From Opacimonas immobilis (GTDB taxonomy: Bacteria > Pseudomonadota > Gammaproteobacteria > Enterobacterales > Alteromonadaceae), in contig NZ_CP182485.1 in NCBI RefSeq assembly GCF_048282545.1, positions 2,356,001 to 2,420,000 on the forward strand: a stretch of DNA of 64,000 nucleotides, read 5' to 3'. The position numbers and the translations under genes were made by a program. Under the pieces are notes generated by a model. It was not told the origin of the DNA. It was given only the letters and a program-made list of their open reading frames with translations, and did no database searches. Numbering within the stretch: the stretch's first letter is position 1; the number at the start of each line of letters is the position of its first letter. Positions 27,133 through 36,522 of this stretch are shown here, in pieces.

Positions 27133-27843
27133 TTAATCAACTAAATCAGAAGGCATATCTTCGCGAATTTCCGCCCAGATCTTACCTGATTCAATACCAT
27201 ATTGACGAATTCTTGCCGGTACTGAGCGACTATCGTTGTTTTGCGCAAGAACAATTAAATCAGTATAGAGCGCTCGGGCTAACTCTCGCGCCTTAGGATC
27301 TGAAAAATAATATGAGCCTATACGACTGTACATAGCTTTAAACCCATTCATCAACAACACATAGACATTGTTGTTCGAAGCAAACGCCAAATCGTGATTC
27401 ATTTGGTAATCAAAAACCGCAAAGGCCGCGCCGTCTTCCGGAACATTGGCATGGCGTGAAATGATTTCAATGGTTTTTTCTGGGTTTTGCTTAATGGCAC
27501 CGCGAATGAATACAGCGGACACATTCGTTCGAGCCGCTAGCAAGTTATCAATCAAATCTTGCGTGTTGGCTGGATCCAAACGCGCCAAGGCTTCAAGGAT
27601 ATTAAGCGAACAAGTTTCCCAGTAATTATTCACCTTGGTCGGCTTGCCGTGTTGAATGGTTAACCAACCATCACGAGCTAAACGCTGTAAGACCTCGCGC
27701 AAAGTCGTTCGAGTCACGCCAATCAGTTCTGAGAGTTCACGCTCTGCAGGCAAAATCGTCCCTGGTGGAAAGCGGCCACTCCAAATTGACTCGACAATGT
27801 ACTCTTCAGCAAAACTAGCTGGACTTTGTGCTTTGTAGATCAT
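27133..27843 (-). CDS. fadR: Fatty acid metabolism regulator FadR
   Basis: 236-residue GntR-family regulator. The N-terminal winged helix (about 1-72) is almost word for word that of E. coli FadR, including FPPGTILPAERELSELIGVTR and TTLREVLQRLARDGWLTIQ. A C-terminal acyl-CoA-binding helical domain follows (about 80-236). FadR represses beta-oxidation genes and activates fab genes. It lies 88 bases upstream of the GMC-fadH operon and is divergent from dsbB. An operator-like site covers its own -10. Confidence 0.97.
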   Translation of the reverse strand: MIYKAQSPASFAEEYIVESIWSGRFPPGTILPAERELSELIGVTRTTLREVLQRLARDGWLTIQHGKPTKVNNYWETCSLNILEALARLDPANTQDLIDNLLAARTNVSAVFIRGAIKQNPEKTIEIISRHANVPEDGAAFAVFDYQMNHDLAFASNNNVYVLLMNGFKAMYSRIGSYYFSDPKARELARALYTDLIVLAQNNDSRSVPARIRQYGIESGKIWAEIREDMPSDLVD

Positions 27844-27868
27844 ATTGCTTAATTCAAACTTAACGATA

Positions 27869-27884
27869 ACTCATTGTACCAGAT
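27869..27884 (-). promoter_or_regulatory. Putative FadR operator over the fadR promoter
   Basis: The minus strand reads ATCTGGTACAATGAGT, sharing CTGGTAC-R-ATGAGT with the site before the GMC gene. It contains the -10 candidate TACAAT (27873-27878), placing a start about 23 bases before the fadR ATG. Suggests autoregulation. It could also affect divergent dsbB. Confidence 0.5.
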
Positions 27885-27962
27885 AAAATGCAAATCAGAA
27901 ATTTTGTTTTGCATCATCCTTTAGTAAGATATATAAAACGTCAAAAACAAGAATTTATTTGT

Positions 27963-28472
27963 ATGCAATGGCTCAGCCAATGGTCCACCCACAAATCCTC
28001 ATGGGCTTTATTAAGTTTTAGCGCATTCGGTTTACTCATCACGGCTCTCGTGATGCAACATGTGTACGATTTACAACCTTGTGTCATGTGTATTTATCAG
28101 CGCACAGCGGTGTTGGGGATTGGCATTGCTGCTTTACTCCCTATTATGTATAACCACGCTTTATTGCGACTCATCGGCTATATTGGCTGGATAGTTGGTG
28201 CCGTTTGGGGCTTTATGCTGGCACAAGAACATGTCGAAATCATCGCCAATAGCAATCCGTTTTTTGGCTTTTGTGAAATTGTGCCCAATTTTGCTCTGCC
28301 ATTACATGAATGGATCCCTGGCTTTTTTGCCGCGACGGGCATGTGTGATGATGATTCTTGGCAGTTTTTATCGATGGGCTTTGCCGAGTGGATGCGAGTT
28401 GTTTTTGGGATTTACGCTGTATTGTGGCTCATGGTCATTGGCAACCGACTAGTCGCGCAAAGAGCATTTTAA
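27963..28472 (+). CDS. dsbB: Disulfide bond formation protein B
   Basis: Inner membrane quinone reductase that reoxidises DsbA. From ATG at 27963 it has 169 residues, close to E. coli (176). A farther start at 27888 would add 25 basic residues unlike the family. Four helices (about 13-32, 46-63, 70-87, 143-162). Both redox pairs are present: C40-C43 in PCVMC and C104/C128 in the second periplasmic loop. Near fadR as in E. coli, without nhaB. Confidence 0.95.
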   Translation: MQWLSQWSTHKSSWALLSFSAFGLLITALVMQHVYDLQPCVMCIYQRTAVLGIGIAALLPIMYNHALLRLIGYIGWIVGAVWGFMLAQEHVEIIANSNPFFGFCEIVPNFALPLHEWIPGFFAATGMCDDDSWQFLSMGFAEWMRVVFGIYAVLWLMVIGNRLVAQRAF

Positions 28473-28497
28473 CTGGCACTTTGTAACGGATGATCGT

Positions 28498-29028
28498 TTA
28501 ATCAGCGATCTCCAACGGCCAAATCACGATGTGTTCGGGTAAATCTTCTTCAAACACATCGTTTTCACTGATGGTCTTGCCACGTACTGACATATCGAGT
28601 TGGTGCATTTTGCTCTTTTTGCCTTTGTTCAGCAAAGGATGCCACGAAGGTAATGGTTTATTCTCGTGCAGTCGTCGATACGCACAACTGGGCGGCATAT
28701 AAAATACCGCATCCAAATTATCTTGAGTGAGTTTAACGCAGTGCGGGACTTTTTGGGTGCGCGTTGCATAAACCGTACAGCCGCATTGTTTGTCATGCAA
28801 ATACTGACATGCCACTTGCGTAAAATACACCGTTTCTCCGGATTCACCTTCGCTCGTATAATGAGGCGTTTCAACCGTCTCATCGTCCATCACCTTATGC
28901 AAGCAACACTTAGCACAGCCATCGCAAAGGGCTTCCCATTGCTCGGTATTCATATCTTGTAAAGCGGTGTCTTCCCAGTACTTGGAGTCCAACAAAGCTT
29001 GGTAATTGGGTGTAAGCGTTTTGGCCAT
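28498..29028 (-). CDS. ycgN: YcgN-like cysteine cluster protein
   Basis: 176 residues of the UPF0260 family. Cysteines gather in CDGCAKCCLHK (about 35-45) and CQYLHDKQCGC (about 74-84), with more further on, suggesting a metal or Fe-S site. Function is not established. Follows ycgL by 29 bases on the same strand. Confidence 0.9.
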   Translation of the reverse strand: MAKTLTPNYQALLDSKYWEDTALQDMNTEQWEALCDGCAKCCLHKVMDDETVETPHYTSEGESGETVYFTQVACQYLHDKQCGCTVYATRTQKVPHCVKLTQDNLDAVFYMPPSCAYRRLHENKPLPSWHPLLNKGKKSKMHQLDMSVRGKTISENDVFEEDLPEHIVIWPLEIAD

Positions 29029-29057
29029 GGCGTCTACATTACAAAGGTTAAATAGCG

Positions 29058-29390
29058 TTATTTGATATCATGTGGCTTTGGATCAAGCCCCAAACTCTTG
29101 CGATGCGCTTCGAGCAAACTTTCTTGTGCCGGCGGTAACTGCAAATAAAAGCCTTGCTCGTCCAATGCCGCCATGAGTTTGGTTTCTTCCACGCCTTTTA
29201 GGGGCTTGGGACAAGGCAGAGGTAATGGCATCACGAACTTCGGTGTACCAAAATGTTTCATCAACGCTTCTGGTACCTCAGAGAAATCGTCTTTTTTGCA
29301 AATATATAAATACGTATCTGCTTTACGGGATGACTTATAGACAGCCGCAAGCAGTTTCATATTTGGAAATTGGTCAGTAATCGCGTTCAT
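29058..29390 (-). CDS. ycgL: YcgL domain protein
   Basis: 110 residues (E. coli 108) with the family segments VYKSSRKADTYLYI, FSEVPEALMKHFG and GFYLQLPP. Cytoplasmic, of unknown role. Translation may begin at the internal ATG 11 codons later (MKLLAAVYKS), which resembles homologues. It starts 3 bases after the rnd stop, so the two are co-transcribed. Confidence 0.9.
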   Translation of the reverse strand: MNAITDQFPNMKLLAAVYKSSRKADTYLYICKKDDFSEVPEALMKHFGTPKFVMPLPLPCPKPLKGVEETKLMAALDEQGFYLQLPPAQESLLEAHRKSLGLDPKPHDIK

Positions 29391-29393
29391 ATA

Positions 29394-30536
29394 TCAAGAC
29401 TTTGGTAATAATGGTAATAGTTTATCAGCAAGCGCTTCGCCCCGCCAATAGGTCAGTAATTCTGGTTGTAGCCCTTGTGCTCGCGTTTCGTCCATCGCTG
29501 TCCAGTGATAACTGATCAACTGCGAGATTTGACGTTTTGATGCGACAAACGCGATGTCTAAGCCAAGTTGTTCCGCCAAAGGGAGGCACTGGGCTTTGAT
29601 CTCTGCACTGAGCTTTTTAAATCCATTGCGATCCGTCAGACGTGGTAAGGCGTCAGGTAACGCATCCTCGCTCAATGTCAGTGCTTTGTGTACGATATCC
29701 AAAAATACCGCATGATGCTTACGTGCTTCTTGCGGAGCAAGCAAGTCCATTTGAAATAATGCGCCTTTGTGCTTGGGTAAATCCCGCGCAATTTCAAACA
29801 AGCCCAATTCACGCGTCACAAAGTTAACGGTCACATCATGCTCTCTGGCATAGCGCAAACGCCATGCAGCCAGTTCTTTTAGGACATATAAGTTTCTAGG
29901 CGCTAACTTCCACGTATTTTTGAAACTAAGATATGCGAATTCTGGTGGCATGACGGCAGATTTGCGATCCACTAATAGAGCCATTTCATCACGAACTATT
30001 TGTGCTTGATGAGGAGTAAGTCGCTCAGTGATCTGCTCGTAACACGGCAATAAATAGATTACGTCATCGGCAGCATAGCTCAGCTGCTCAGGTGACAGTG
30101 GGCGTCGCAGCCAATCGGTGCGTGATTCACCTTTTTCTAGTGATACCTCCAAGAGCGCCTCCACCATTCGTCCATAGCCCATGGTATTGCCAATACCGAG
30201 TAATTGTGCCGCGGTTTGTGTATCAAACATTGGATTGGGATATATACCAAACGCGTGGTGAAAGGCTTCGAGATCTTCAGACGGTGCGTGCAGGACTTTG
30301 ACCACATTGGGGTTAGTTAACAATGCTACGAGACTGGAACAGTCGTCTATCGCAATCACGTCGACCAAAGCCGCTTGTTCACCATTAAATAATTGTACTA
30401 AACCAAGCTGGGGATAAAATGTACGCGTGCGAACGAATTCGGTATCCACTGCGACCGCGCGCTTAGTTGCGGCATGTTCACAGTATTCGCGCAGAGCGCT
30501 CGGCGTATCTATGTATAGGTATTGCACGTGAACCAA
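29394..30536 (-). CDS. rnd: Ribonuclease D
   Basis: 380 residues (E. coli 375). DEDD-type 3'-5' exonuclease that trims tRNA 3' ends. The catalytic acidic residues start with AVDTEFVRTRTF (D31, E33). A DTQTAAQLLG segment and the YAADDVIYLLPCYE motif follow in the exonuclease domain, and two HRDC-like helical modules lie at about 210-370. Head of rnd-ycgL-ycgN. Confidence 0.95.
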   Translation of the reverse strand: MVHVQYLYIDTPSALREYCEHAATKRAVAVDTEFVRTRTFYPQLGLVQLFNGEQAALVDVIAIDDCSSLVALLTNPNVVKVLHAPSEDLEAFHHAFGIYPNPMFDTQTAAQLLGIGNTMGYGRMVEALLEVSLEKGESRTDWLRRPLSPEQLSYAADDVIYLLPCYEQITERLTPHQAQIVRDEMALLVDRKSAVMPPEFAYLSFKNTWKLAPRNLYVLKELAAWRLRYAREHDVTVNFVTRELGLFEIARDLPKHKGALFQMDLLAPQEARKHHAVFLDIVHKALTLSEDALPDALPRLTDRNGFKKLSAEIKAQCLPLAEQLGLDIAFVASKRQISQLISYHWTAMDETRAQGLQPELLTYWRGEALADKLLPLLPKS

Positions 30537-30567
30537 TAAAATCGTTAAGAATGGACACTAGTATACG

Positions 30568-31491
30568 CTATTTCTGAACGGAGCGCTTAGATAATGACGT
30601 ATAGATCGAACCCGCAATGACCATCACCGCACCGACGTAAGCGACTTCATCTAACGGGGTAAGGACAAAGACATCCGGCATCCATACTTCGGCAAAGCCC
30701 ATACTGACATACGTGAATATCGGGGCCGTAGCAATCACGGCACTGACTTTTCCGGCACTCCAGACGTGCATGGCTTCAGTAAACGCACCGTAAGCGATGA
30801 TGGTGTTGACGCAACAGAACGCCAATGCCCAAAATTGCAAAGAGTTAAGTTGCCATATCGCGCCAAAGTCTGTCAGAGGGATTAATATAATAAATCCCCC
30901 CGCATACATGAATAACGTTAATTGCTGAGCCGAGAAGGTGTTGAGCAATGGCTTTTGCGCTAGTGCATAAATTGCCCATGCGGTCGCAGCAAACATGATG
31001 ATCAACATGCCAATCGGCGATTCTGTGGTTGAGACCGATAAACTTTGCCAACGCTGATGAAAAAACAGCGCCATACCAAGCACTAGGCAGAGTGCACCAA
31101 GTTGTTGTTTGCGCGTAAATGACTCTTTTAAGATGACCACCCCGCCAAGCATCAACAAAAATGGTGCAAGTTGCATGATGACCTGCACAGTCTCTGGGTT
31201 AAGGTACTCCAGACCGATGACATTGGTGACGTAATTCAACACCAACATGACACAAGCAAATATAACCCAAGCAAGAGTATTGCCTTGAAATTGTGCTTTG
31301 CGTGGGAGTTTGCGACGAAGCAGAAGCACACCAAACACAAACAACGCCGCCACCAAAAAGCGCAACGAAGTAATGGTGCTGGCATCCATTGCTTGCAAAC
31401 AAATTTTTAAAAACAGCGGCAACACACCCCATAACACGGCAGTGGTGACCGCTAAGCCTAAACCGTATAGCGGCCGCGTCGCGATTGTCAT
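30568..31491 (-). CDS. EamA/DMT family transporter
   Basis: 307 residues with ten hydrophobic helices in two repeats of five, the EamA layout. The opening VTTAVLWGVLPLFLK and a second-repeat segment AATAWAIYALAQKPLL are typical. A metabolite exporter by family, with no clue to substrate in sequence or neighbours. It lies between the DUF6279 lipoprotein gene and rnd on the same strand. Confidence 0.85.
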   Translation of the reverse strand: MTIATRPLYGLGLAVTTAVLWGVLPLFLKICLQAMDASTITSLRFLVAALFVFGVLLLRRKLPRKAQFQGNTLAWVIFACVMLVLNYVTNVIGLEYLNPETVQVIMQLAPFLLMLGGVVILKESFTRKQQLGALCLVLGMALFFHQRWQSLSVSTTESPIGMLIIMFAATAWAIYALAQKPLLNTFSAQQLTLFMYAGGFIILIPLTDFGAIWQLNSLQFWALAFCCVNTIIAYGAFTEAMHVWSAGKVSAVIATAPIFTYVSMGFAEVWMPDVFVLTPLDEVAYVGAVMVIAGSIYTSLSKRSVQK

Positions 31492-31500
31492 CTAACTTTA

Positions 31501-32340
31501 TTAACCCTGTTGCAAATCTTCAAGTAGTTCCATGTATTCGTCAATTTCATCGACTAATTGATTGATTTGCCTTGCTTCAAGGGTCGGCACCATAGCGGAA
31601 AACAGGTCTAGATACAACTGCCGATTGTGCTCTCTTGCCGCGTTGTATTCGTCACTGCGCAGCACTTCTGGTTGCATTAACAGTTGATACAATTGCTCTT
31701 GCGCATCAGGCACAAAATCTTTGCTGATCAGGATTCGTCGAGCTTCTTGTTGCGTTAACGCTTGATAGTCTTGCCACAGCTGATAGGTAGGTTTGAGCTC
31801 AGGTGCCATGGCTCTGATCAAATTAGCTTGAACATCGGTGACATAGCCCATTGTCTCAGCAAATGATTCAATCATACGCTCTGCTCTATCTGGTTGTTCA
31901 CGCTGACGCTTAGCAAAATCGGCTTGCTCTTCCTCGCGCTCGTTTGTCAGATTAACAAACAAAGTCGACATTTGTTCGATGTCCAAACTCATCGCAATAG
32001 CGCTGATGTCAGGCGCAAGATATTCTCTTACTCTGACCCAGTGTTGAAAGGCTCGGTCTTGATGCGCAGTCATTTGGGCTTGAGTCAAGGAGCGTTCACT
32101 TATTTGTGTTCTGAGTTCACGCAACTGTGCAAGGTAACGCGGGAGCTCATTCGCTCGATGCCATTGTAATGCTTTATCTAGCAATGCCTTGACTTGTGGT
32201 GCTTGCTCATCGTTCAGCTCAATATATTGACTAATATACCAACGCAACAAAACGTCTGCGTTGTTGTAGGCGATTTTGCCCGAACACCCTGAAATCGTTA
32301 TCAATAGTAATAATGAGATACTCAGCTTGCGCCAATTCAT
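31501..32340 (-). CDS. DUF6279 family lipoprotein
   Basis: 279 residues. Lipobox ISGC places the lipidated cysteine at about 19. The rest is alpha-helical and charged, beginning KIAYNNADVLLRWYISQYIEL, a wording typical of DUF6279. No catalytic motif visible. Starts 10 bases after the DUF962 gene ends and is followed by the EamA gene after 9 bases. Function unknown. Confidence 0.8.
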   Translation of the reverse strand: MNWRKLSISLLLLITISGCSGKIAYNNADVLLRWYISQYIELNDEQAPQVKALLDKALQWHRANELPRYLAQLRELRTQISERSLTQAQMTAHQDRAFQHWVRVREYLAPDISAIAMSLDIEQMSTLFVNLTNEREEEQADFAKRQREQPDRAERMIESFAETMGYVTDVQANLIRAMAPELKPTYQLWQDYQALTQQEARRILISKDFVPDAQEQLYQLLMQPEVLRSDEYNAAREHNRQLYLDLFSAMVPTLEARQINQLVDEIDEYMELLEDLQQG

Positions 32341-32350
32341 TAGCTCATTC

Positions 32351-32812
32351 CTATGGCTTAATATTTAAACGTTTAAAAAAGTGATTCCACCACCACGCCG
32401 GCCCTACAAGTAAAAACCGAAGGTCTTCAAAAAACGACGGTTTTTTGCCTTCGATTTTGTGTCCGACAAATTGCAACACCCACATGACAACAAATAATAC
32501 TAGCGAAAACTGCCACACCGAAATCTCGAGATACTCCAATAGCCGAATCCCACCAAATACCGCAATTGTGACCAGTGTCATGGCTGCGCCAATGGGACCG
32601 GATAGCTTAAAATAGTACATCAACATTGGAATGGCGAGGATATGAGCAAACGTCACTTGATACTGTGCAATCATCTCTGGAACGGGGATGGCGTAAATCA
32701 AACCAATCGTAACAAAAAAGATACTGGGTACAGCAATGCCGTGGATCAGGATATTAGTCTGGTTCTGATGAGATTCACCATACTGATTTAATAATTTTTC
32801 TATCTGTCGCAT
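32351..32812 (-). CDS. DUF962/Mpo1-like membrane protein
   Basis: 153 residues, four hydrophobic segments (about 28-45, 53-67, 74-90, 101-117). Histidine motifs NILIHGIAVP (H24) and GHKIEGKKPSFFED (H117) match the Mpo1/DUF962 family. Yeast Mpo1 is an iron dioxygenase in alpha-oxidation of 2-hydroxy fatty acids. Whether this bacterial protein does the same is inference. Divergent from the M61 peptidase gene. Confidence 0.85.
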   Translation of the reverse strand: MRQIEKLLNQYGESHQNQTNILIHGIAVPSIFFVTIGLIYAIPVPEMIAQYQVTFAHILAIPMLMYYFKLSGPIGAAMTLVTIAVFGGIRLLEYLEISVWQFSLVLFVVMWVLQFVGHKIEGKKPSFFEDLRFLLVGPAWWWNHFFKRLNIKP

Positions 32813-32907
32813 GAGTTGTCCTGCTTGTTATTATTCTGTAATACGCACTTGAGCTTGTGACGGATTTGTCACTATACTTATGACCTTTTGATTGGATAAG
32901 GGTTCCC

Positions 32908-34644
32908 ATGCAATTTACGGTCGATTTTAGTGTTATCGCGCAGCAACGTATTCGAGTTTCTTTGGTTATACCAGCATCCAATCAGAAACAATTTCTCCGT
33001 CTGCCAAACTGGATCCCTGGCAGCTATATGTTGCGCCATTTCGCCCAGCATGTCCATTCACTCAAAGCAACAAATGCAGAGATATCGCCACTGAGTCAGC
33101 ATGAGTGGGAATTAGAGGCGCACGAAGGCACGACGATTGAGTACGAAGTTTTTGCCAATGATTTGTCGGTGCGCAGTAGTTTTGCCAACGACGCATTTTG
33201 CTTTTTTAATGGCACCTCTGTGTTTGTGCAAGTCTGTGACTCACTTGAAGAAGGGATTCAGGATAATCGACAATATCACGTGAACTTAACGAATGTTCCT
33301 GAAGGATGGCACATTGATACCAGCATGCCGCAAGATAATGACGGGTATGTTTGTTATTCCTATGCCGATTTGATTGAACATCCAATGTTAATTGGGCAAT
33401 TAGATATCACCGAGTTTACTGTACGAAACACATTGTTTACTCTGGCGTTTAGCGAGGCTCCTTTGTGCGATAAAGACAAGTTAGTGACTGATCTTACCGC
33501 CATCATCGAGCACCATTTTGCGCTGTATGAAGGGCCTATTCCGTTTACCCATTACCATTTTCAAACCATGCTCAGTCAGTCTGGCTATGGCGGACTAGAA
33601 CACACAGAATCAACCGCCCTGCTCTACCCTCGCAATGATCTGTGCCCGTCCAATCGCGAAGGATATGAAACCTTTTTGAGCTTGTGCGCGCATGAGCTTT
33701 TGCATGCCTGGCATGTTAAACGGATCCAGCCTAAAGTCTTAAAAAATCCAAGTTTGGGCAGTATCGTGAACACCGAGCAACTCTGGATTTATGAGGGCTT
33801 TACGAGTCTTTACGATGATTTATCCATTGCGCGAGCAAAAACCATAACGGGTGAAAGCTACGCCAAGATTTTAGCAAAAAACATCACCCGTCTTTTGCGT
33901 AATCCAGGCGTCGACAAACAATCGATTGCCCAAAGCAGTTGGTTTGCATGGACTAAGTTTTATTTGCAAACTCCCACCTCAACGAATTTCATCACCTCCT
34001 ACTACAACAAAGGCGGCTTGGTGGCGTTGTGTCTAGATATTTTGTTGCGCAAAGAATCCAAAGATACAGTGAGTTTAGATAACGTCATGCAGATTTTATG
34101 GCGTGATTATGGGCAAACTAACCTGGGTACTCCTGATACGGTTATTGCTGATATCTGTCGAGATAAGCTCAATATCAACGTCGATAACTTTATCCAACAA
34201 TACGTCTATGGTACGGCACCACTGCCGCTTTTACAGTTACTCCCCTTTATTGGCTTGGCTCTCAAAATTCGTCCAAGTTCTGGGCCAAATGACAAAGGTG
34301 GTAACTCTGCCACAACGATGCTCAAATACGATTGGGGTGGACTGTGCGAGCAACACGCGATGGGAATCAAGGTTCTCAGTACGCTAGAAGGAGGCGCTCT
34401 AGCTAAAGCGTGTGTTCTGCCTAATGATGTCATCGTTGCCATCAATAACCAACAGTGCACCTTTACACAGCTCACTGGTCAACTCAATCGACTCAGTGGT
34501 CAGCAGTGTGAATTAGCGCTATTTCGCGATGGCCGATTACTTCAATTGAAGATGTCACTGTTGCCCGCAGTACCTGATACTGCGGTGGTAGATATTATTG
34601 ATAAAGCGCGGTTTGAAGCTTGGCTAGGTATTGATGAAAGTTAA
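32908..34644 (+). CDS. M61 family aminopeptidase with PDZ domain
   Basis: 578 residues. N-terminal beta domain (about 1-170), a gluzincin catalytic domain with GYGGLEH (227-233), zinc motif HELLHAWH (262-269) and third ligand E296, then a C-terminal PDZ domain (about 475-570). M61 enzymes such as glycyl aminopeptidase remove N-terminal glycine or alanine. No signal peptide is seen, so it is probably cytoplasmic. Single gene between opposite-strand neighbours. Confidence 0.93.
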   Translation: MQFTVDFSVIAQQRIRVSLVIPASNQKQFLRLPNWIPGSYMLRHFAQHVHSLKATNAEISPLSQHEWELEAHEGTTIEYEVFANDLSVRSSFANDAFCFFNGTSVFVQVCDSLEEGIQDNRQYHVNLTNVPEGWHIDTSMPQDNDGYVCYSYADLIEHPMLIGQLDITEFTVRNTLFTLAFSEAPLCDKDKLVTDLTAIIEHHFALYEGPIPFTHYHFQTMLSQSGYGGLEHTESTALLYPRNDLCPSNREGYETFLSLCAHELLHAWHVKRIQPKVLKNPSLGSIVNTEQLWIYEGFTSLYDDLSIARAKTITGESYAKILAKNITRLLRNPGVDKQSIAQSSWFAWTKFYLQTPTSTNFITSYYNKGGLVALCLDILLRKESKDTVSLDNVMQILWRDYGQTNLGTPDTVIADICRDKLNINVDNFIQQYVYGTAPLPLLQLLPFIGLALKIRPSSGPNDKGGNSATTMLKYDWGGLCEQHAMGIKVLSTLEGGALAKACVLPNDVIVAINNQQCTFTQLTGQLNRLSGQQCELALFRDGRLLQLKMSLLPAVPDTAVVDIIDKARFEAWLGIDES

Positions 34645-34707
34645 GGTTATGAGTGGCAGTTGCTCGTGCGAAACGATCACTGATCAGCCATTAAATAGTC
34701 CCAATGA

Positions 34708-35574
34708 CTATGATTCAATAAGCTTTTCCAAAATCTTAACCAGTGCTTCAGGCTGTTGCATATGCACATAGTGATTGCCTGGCAATGACACCGAGTCAAA
34801 ATGCGATAACCAAGACTTTCGCGAGGTGGCTTGAGTCGCAACGCGTTCAAAACCGTCTTGTCCCATAATTAACGTGACGGGACAGCTGATACTTTGCATG
34901 ATTTTGCGCGCTTGCTCATGCGTAAAACGCAAGGTCGATTGAGTGCGCAACCTAGGGTCGGTTTTCCAAGTGATCCCCGTGTGCGACAAATTGACATTTC
35001 GCTCCATAATAATGGCAGCATGGGATTCATTTAACCCACCTGCGTGTTGCTTGGCTTTTATTAACGCTTCCCAATCACTGGGTTGCTTTATCGTTTTTTG
35101 ATACACGCTCATTCTGGAACTAAAAGCGTTTTGCATTTGTTCGACCGTGGTTTTTTCTGTGCCTGATAATGGCCCCATGGCCTCTATGCAAATTAACTGT
35201 TGAATATTTTGAGATAAAACTGACGCTAAAGACGATGAAACGATGCCCCCCATGGAATGCCCCAAGAGGATAACAGATTGCCATTGCTGAGATTGAATCA
35301 AAGCATACAAATCGAACACATAATCGGTATGATGATAATGCGCATCAGCTGAGCGATGAGTACTGTCGCCGTGACCTGCAAAATCAATTGCTAACCAGTT
35401 ATAGTTTGATGTCCATGCACATTGTTCGAGTTCCAAAAACAAAGGCAGCCAAGTATTGGCATTATCTAACCAGCCATGTGTACACAACACGACTGGCTTG
35501 TTGTCTTGCCATGGAGCTAGACTGAACCCAGCGAGTGTCAGTCCAGTGGGTAGTTCATACTGTTGCGCAATCAC
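34708..35574 (-). CDS. Alpha/beta hydrolase
   Basis: 288 residues of the alpha/beta hydrolase fold. Oxyanion region CTHGWLDNANTW near 31, nucleophile elbow GHSMGG near 105 (Ser), and a C-terminal GNHYVHMQ with the catalytic His. Probably an esterase or lipase; substrate unknown. Its start overlaps the end of the slp gene by four bases. Confidence 0.88.
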   Translation of the reverse strand: MIAQQYELPTGLTLAGFSLAPWQDNKPVVLCTHGWLDNANTWLPLFLELEQCAWTSNYNWLAIDFAGHGDSTHRSADAHYHHTDYVFDLYALIQSQQWQSVILLGHSMGGIVSSSLASVLSQNIQQLICIEAMGPLSGTEKTTVEQMQNAFSSRMSVYQKTIKQPSDWEALIKAKQHAGGLNESHAAIIMERNVNLSHTGITWKTDPRLRTQSTLRFTHEQARKIMQSISCPVTLIMGQDGFERVATQATSRKSWLSHFDSVSLPGNHYVHMQQPEALVKILEKLIES

Positions 35575-36311
35575 CTACCGCGCTCTCGCGGATTATTGTT
35601 ACTGGTGGGTTGGCGCTGTGGCTTTGGTGGTGGCACTGTTGGCTCGATGACCTGACCGCGATTATCAGTTGGTGCGGTGGGCTGATTGCGAGGCACATCA
35701 TGGCTCGATTGAGTGTTATTAGAGCGAATGCGCACAGTAGAATGGTTGACCTTGACCATTGGCGTCAGATGCCGAATTCTACGATATGGCACACCGATGT
35801 AATGAAAACCATAGCCATGCCCAAAACGATAGAAGTGATCATGATGAATGGTTGTGATATCCACATCTTGCACATCTTCCCACAAATGATAACCACTCAC
35901 TTGTAGGCTAGGATAAGTGTATGCCTGCTCTCCAACCATGCCTTGCATTGGCTCAGCAAGAGAACCGAGTACACTGACGACGCGGTCTTTTTTGAAGACC
36001 ATTGGGTCGATAAAGCCATCCACTACCGCCTTAAAACGTCCGATACTCGCTTGGCGTAAGTTGGGTCGACCATTGGCTTTGAGTGGGTAATGCACGATTT
36101 CCATGATCGATTGTTCAGGCGTATTCTCTACATTTGCAATTACACCTCCCCACCTTGCTACAGTGCCTGTTGGGGCATTATCCATAACGGCGTTTTCATA
36201 ACTCACCATATTGGTCGCAGGCGATTGCAAAGACTCTGGTATTGAAACACACGCCGTTACCCCTAATGCGAGTAACAACACCGATAATGGTTTGAGTGTT
36301 TTATTGAGCAT
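35571..36311 (-). CDS. slp: Slp-family outer membrane lipoprotein with a disordered tail
   Basis: 246 residues. Signal peptide with lipobox VTAC (Cys at about 21). Slp domain (about 25-160) opens with ARWGGVIANVEN, typical of Slp/YeaY starvation lipoproteins. After about 175 the protein becomes a Pro/Asn/Gln/Arg-rich low-complexity tail, longer than E. coli Slp (188 residues). A GYGFHYIGVPYRR segment precedes it. Followed by tsaB upstream, the same group as E. coli yeaY-tsaB-yoaA. SD AGGAG before the start. Confidence 0.88.
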   Translation of the reverse strand: MLNKTLKPLSVLLLALGVTACVSIPESLQSPATNMVSYENAVMDNAPTGTVARWGGVIANVENTPEQSIMEIVHYPLKANGRPNLRQASIGRFKAVVDGFIDPMVFKKDRVVSVLGSLAEPMQGMVGEQAYTYPSLQVSGYHLWEDVQDVDITTIHHDHFYRFGHGYGFHYIGVPYRRIRHLTPMVKVNHSTVRIRSNNTQSSHDVPRNQPTAPTDNRGQVIEPTVPPPKPQRQPTSNNNPRERGR

Positions 36312-36522
36312 AATAGATGACTCCTACTTTCACTCTTATAGTGTATGAAAGTACGGATTAATCGCAACTGAATTCTGTCGGCTGGGGGAATTTGGGTGCT
36401 AACTTGCGTCAATATTTCGTACAAGTGTGCACAAAATAGTGCTAAAGCAAAATTAATACACTTTAAATGTAGTTAAGACCTAGGCACTCAAAAAAGCAAG
36501 TTTTATTCTAATAAGGATACTG

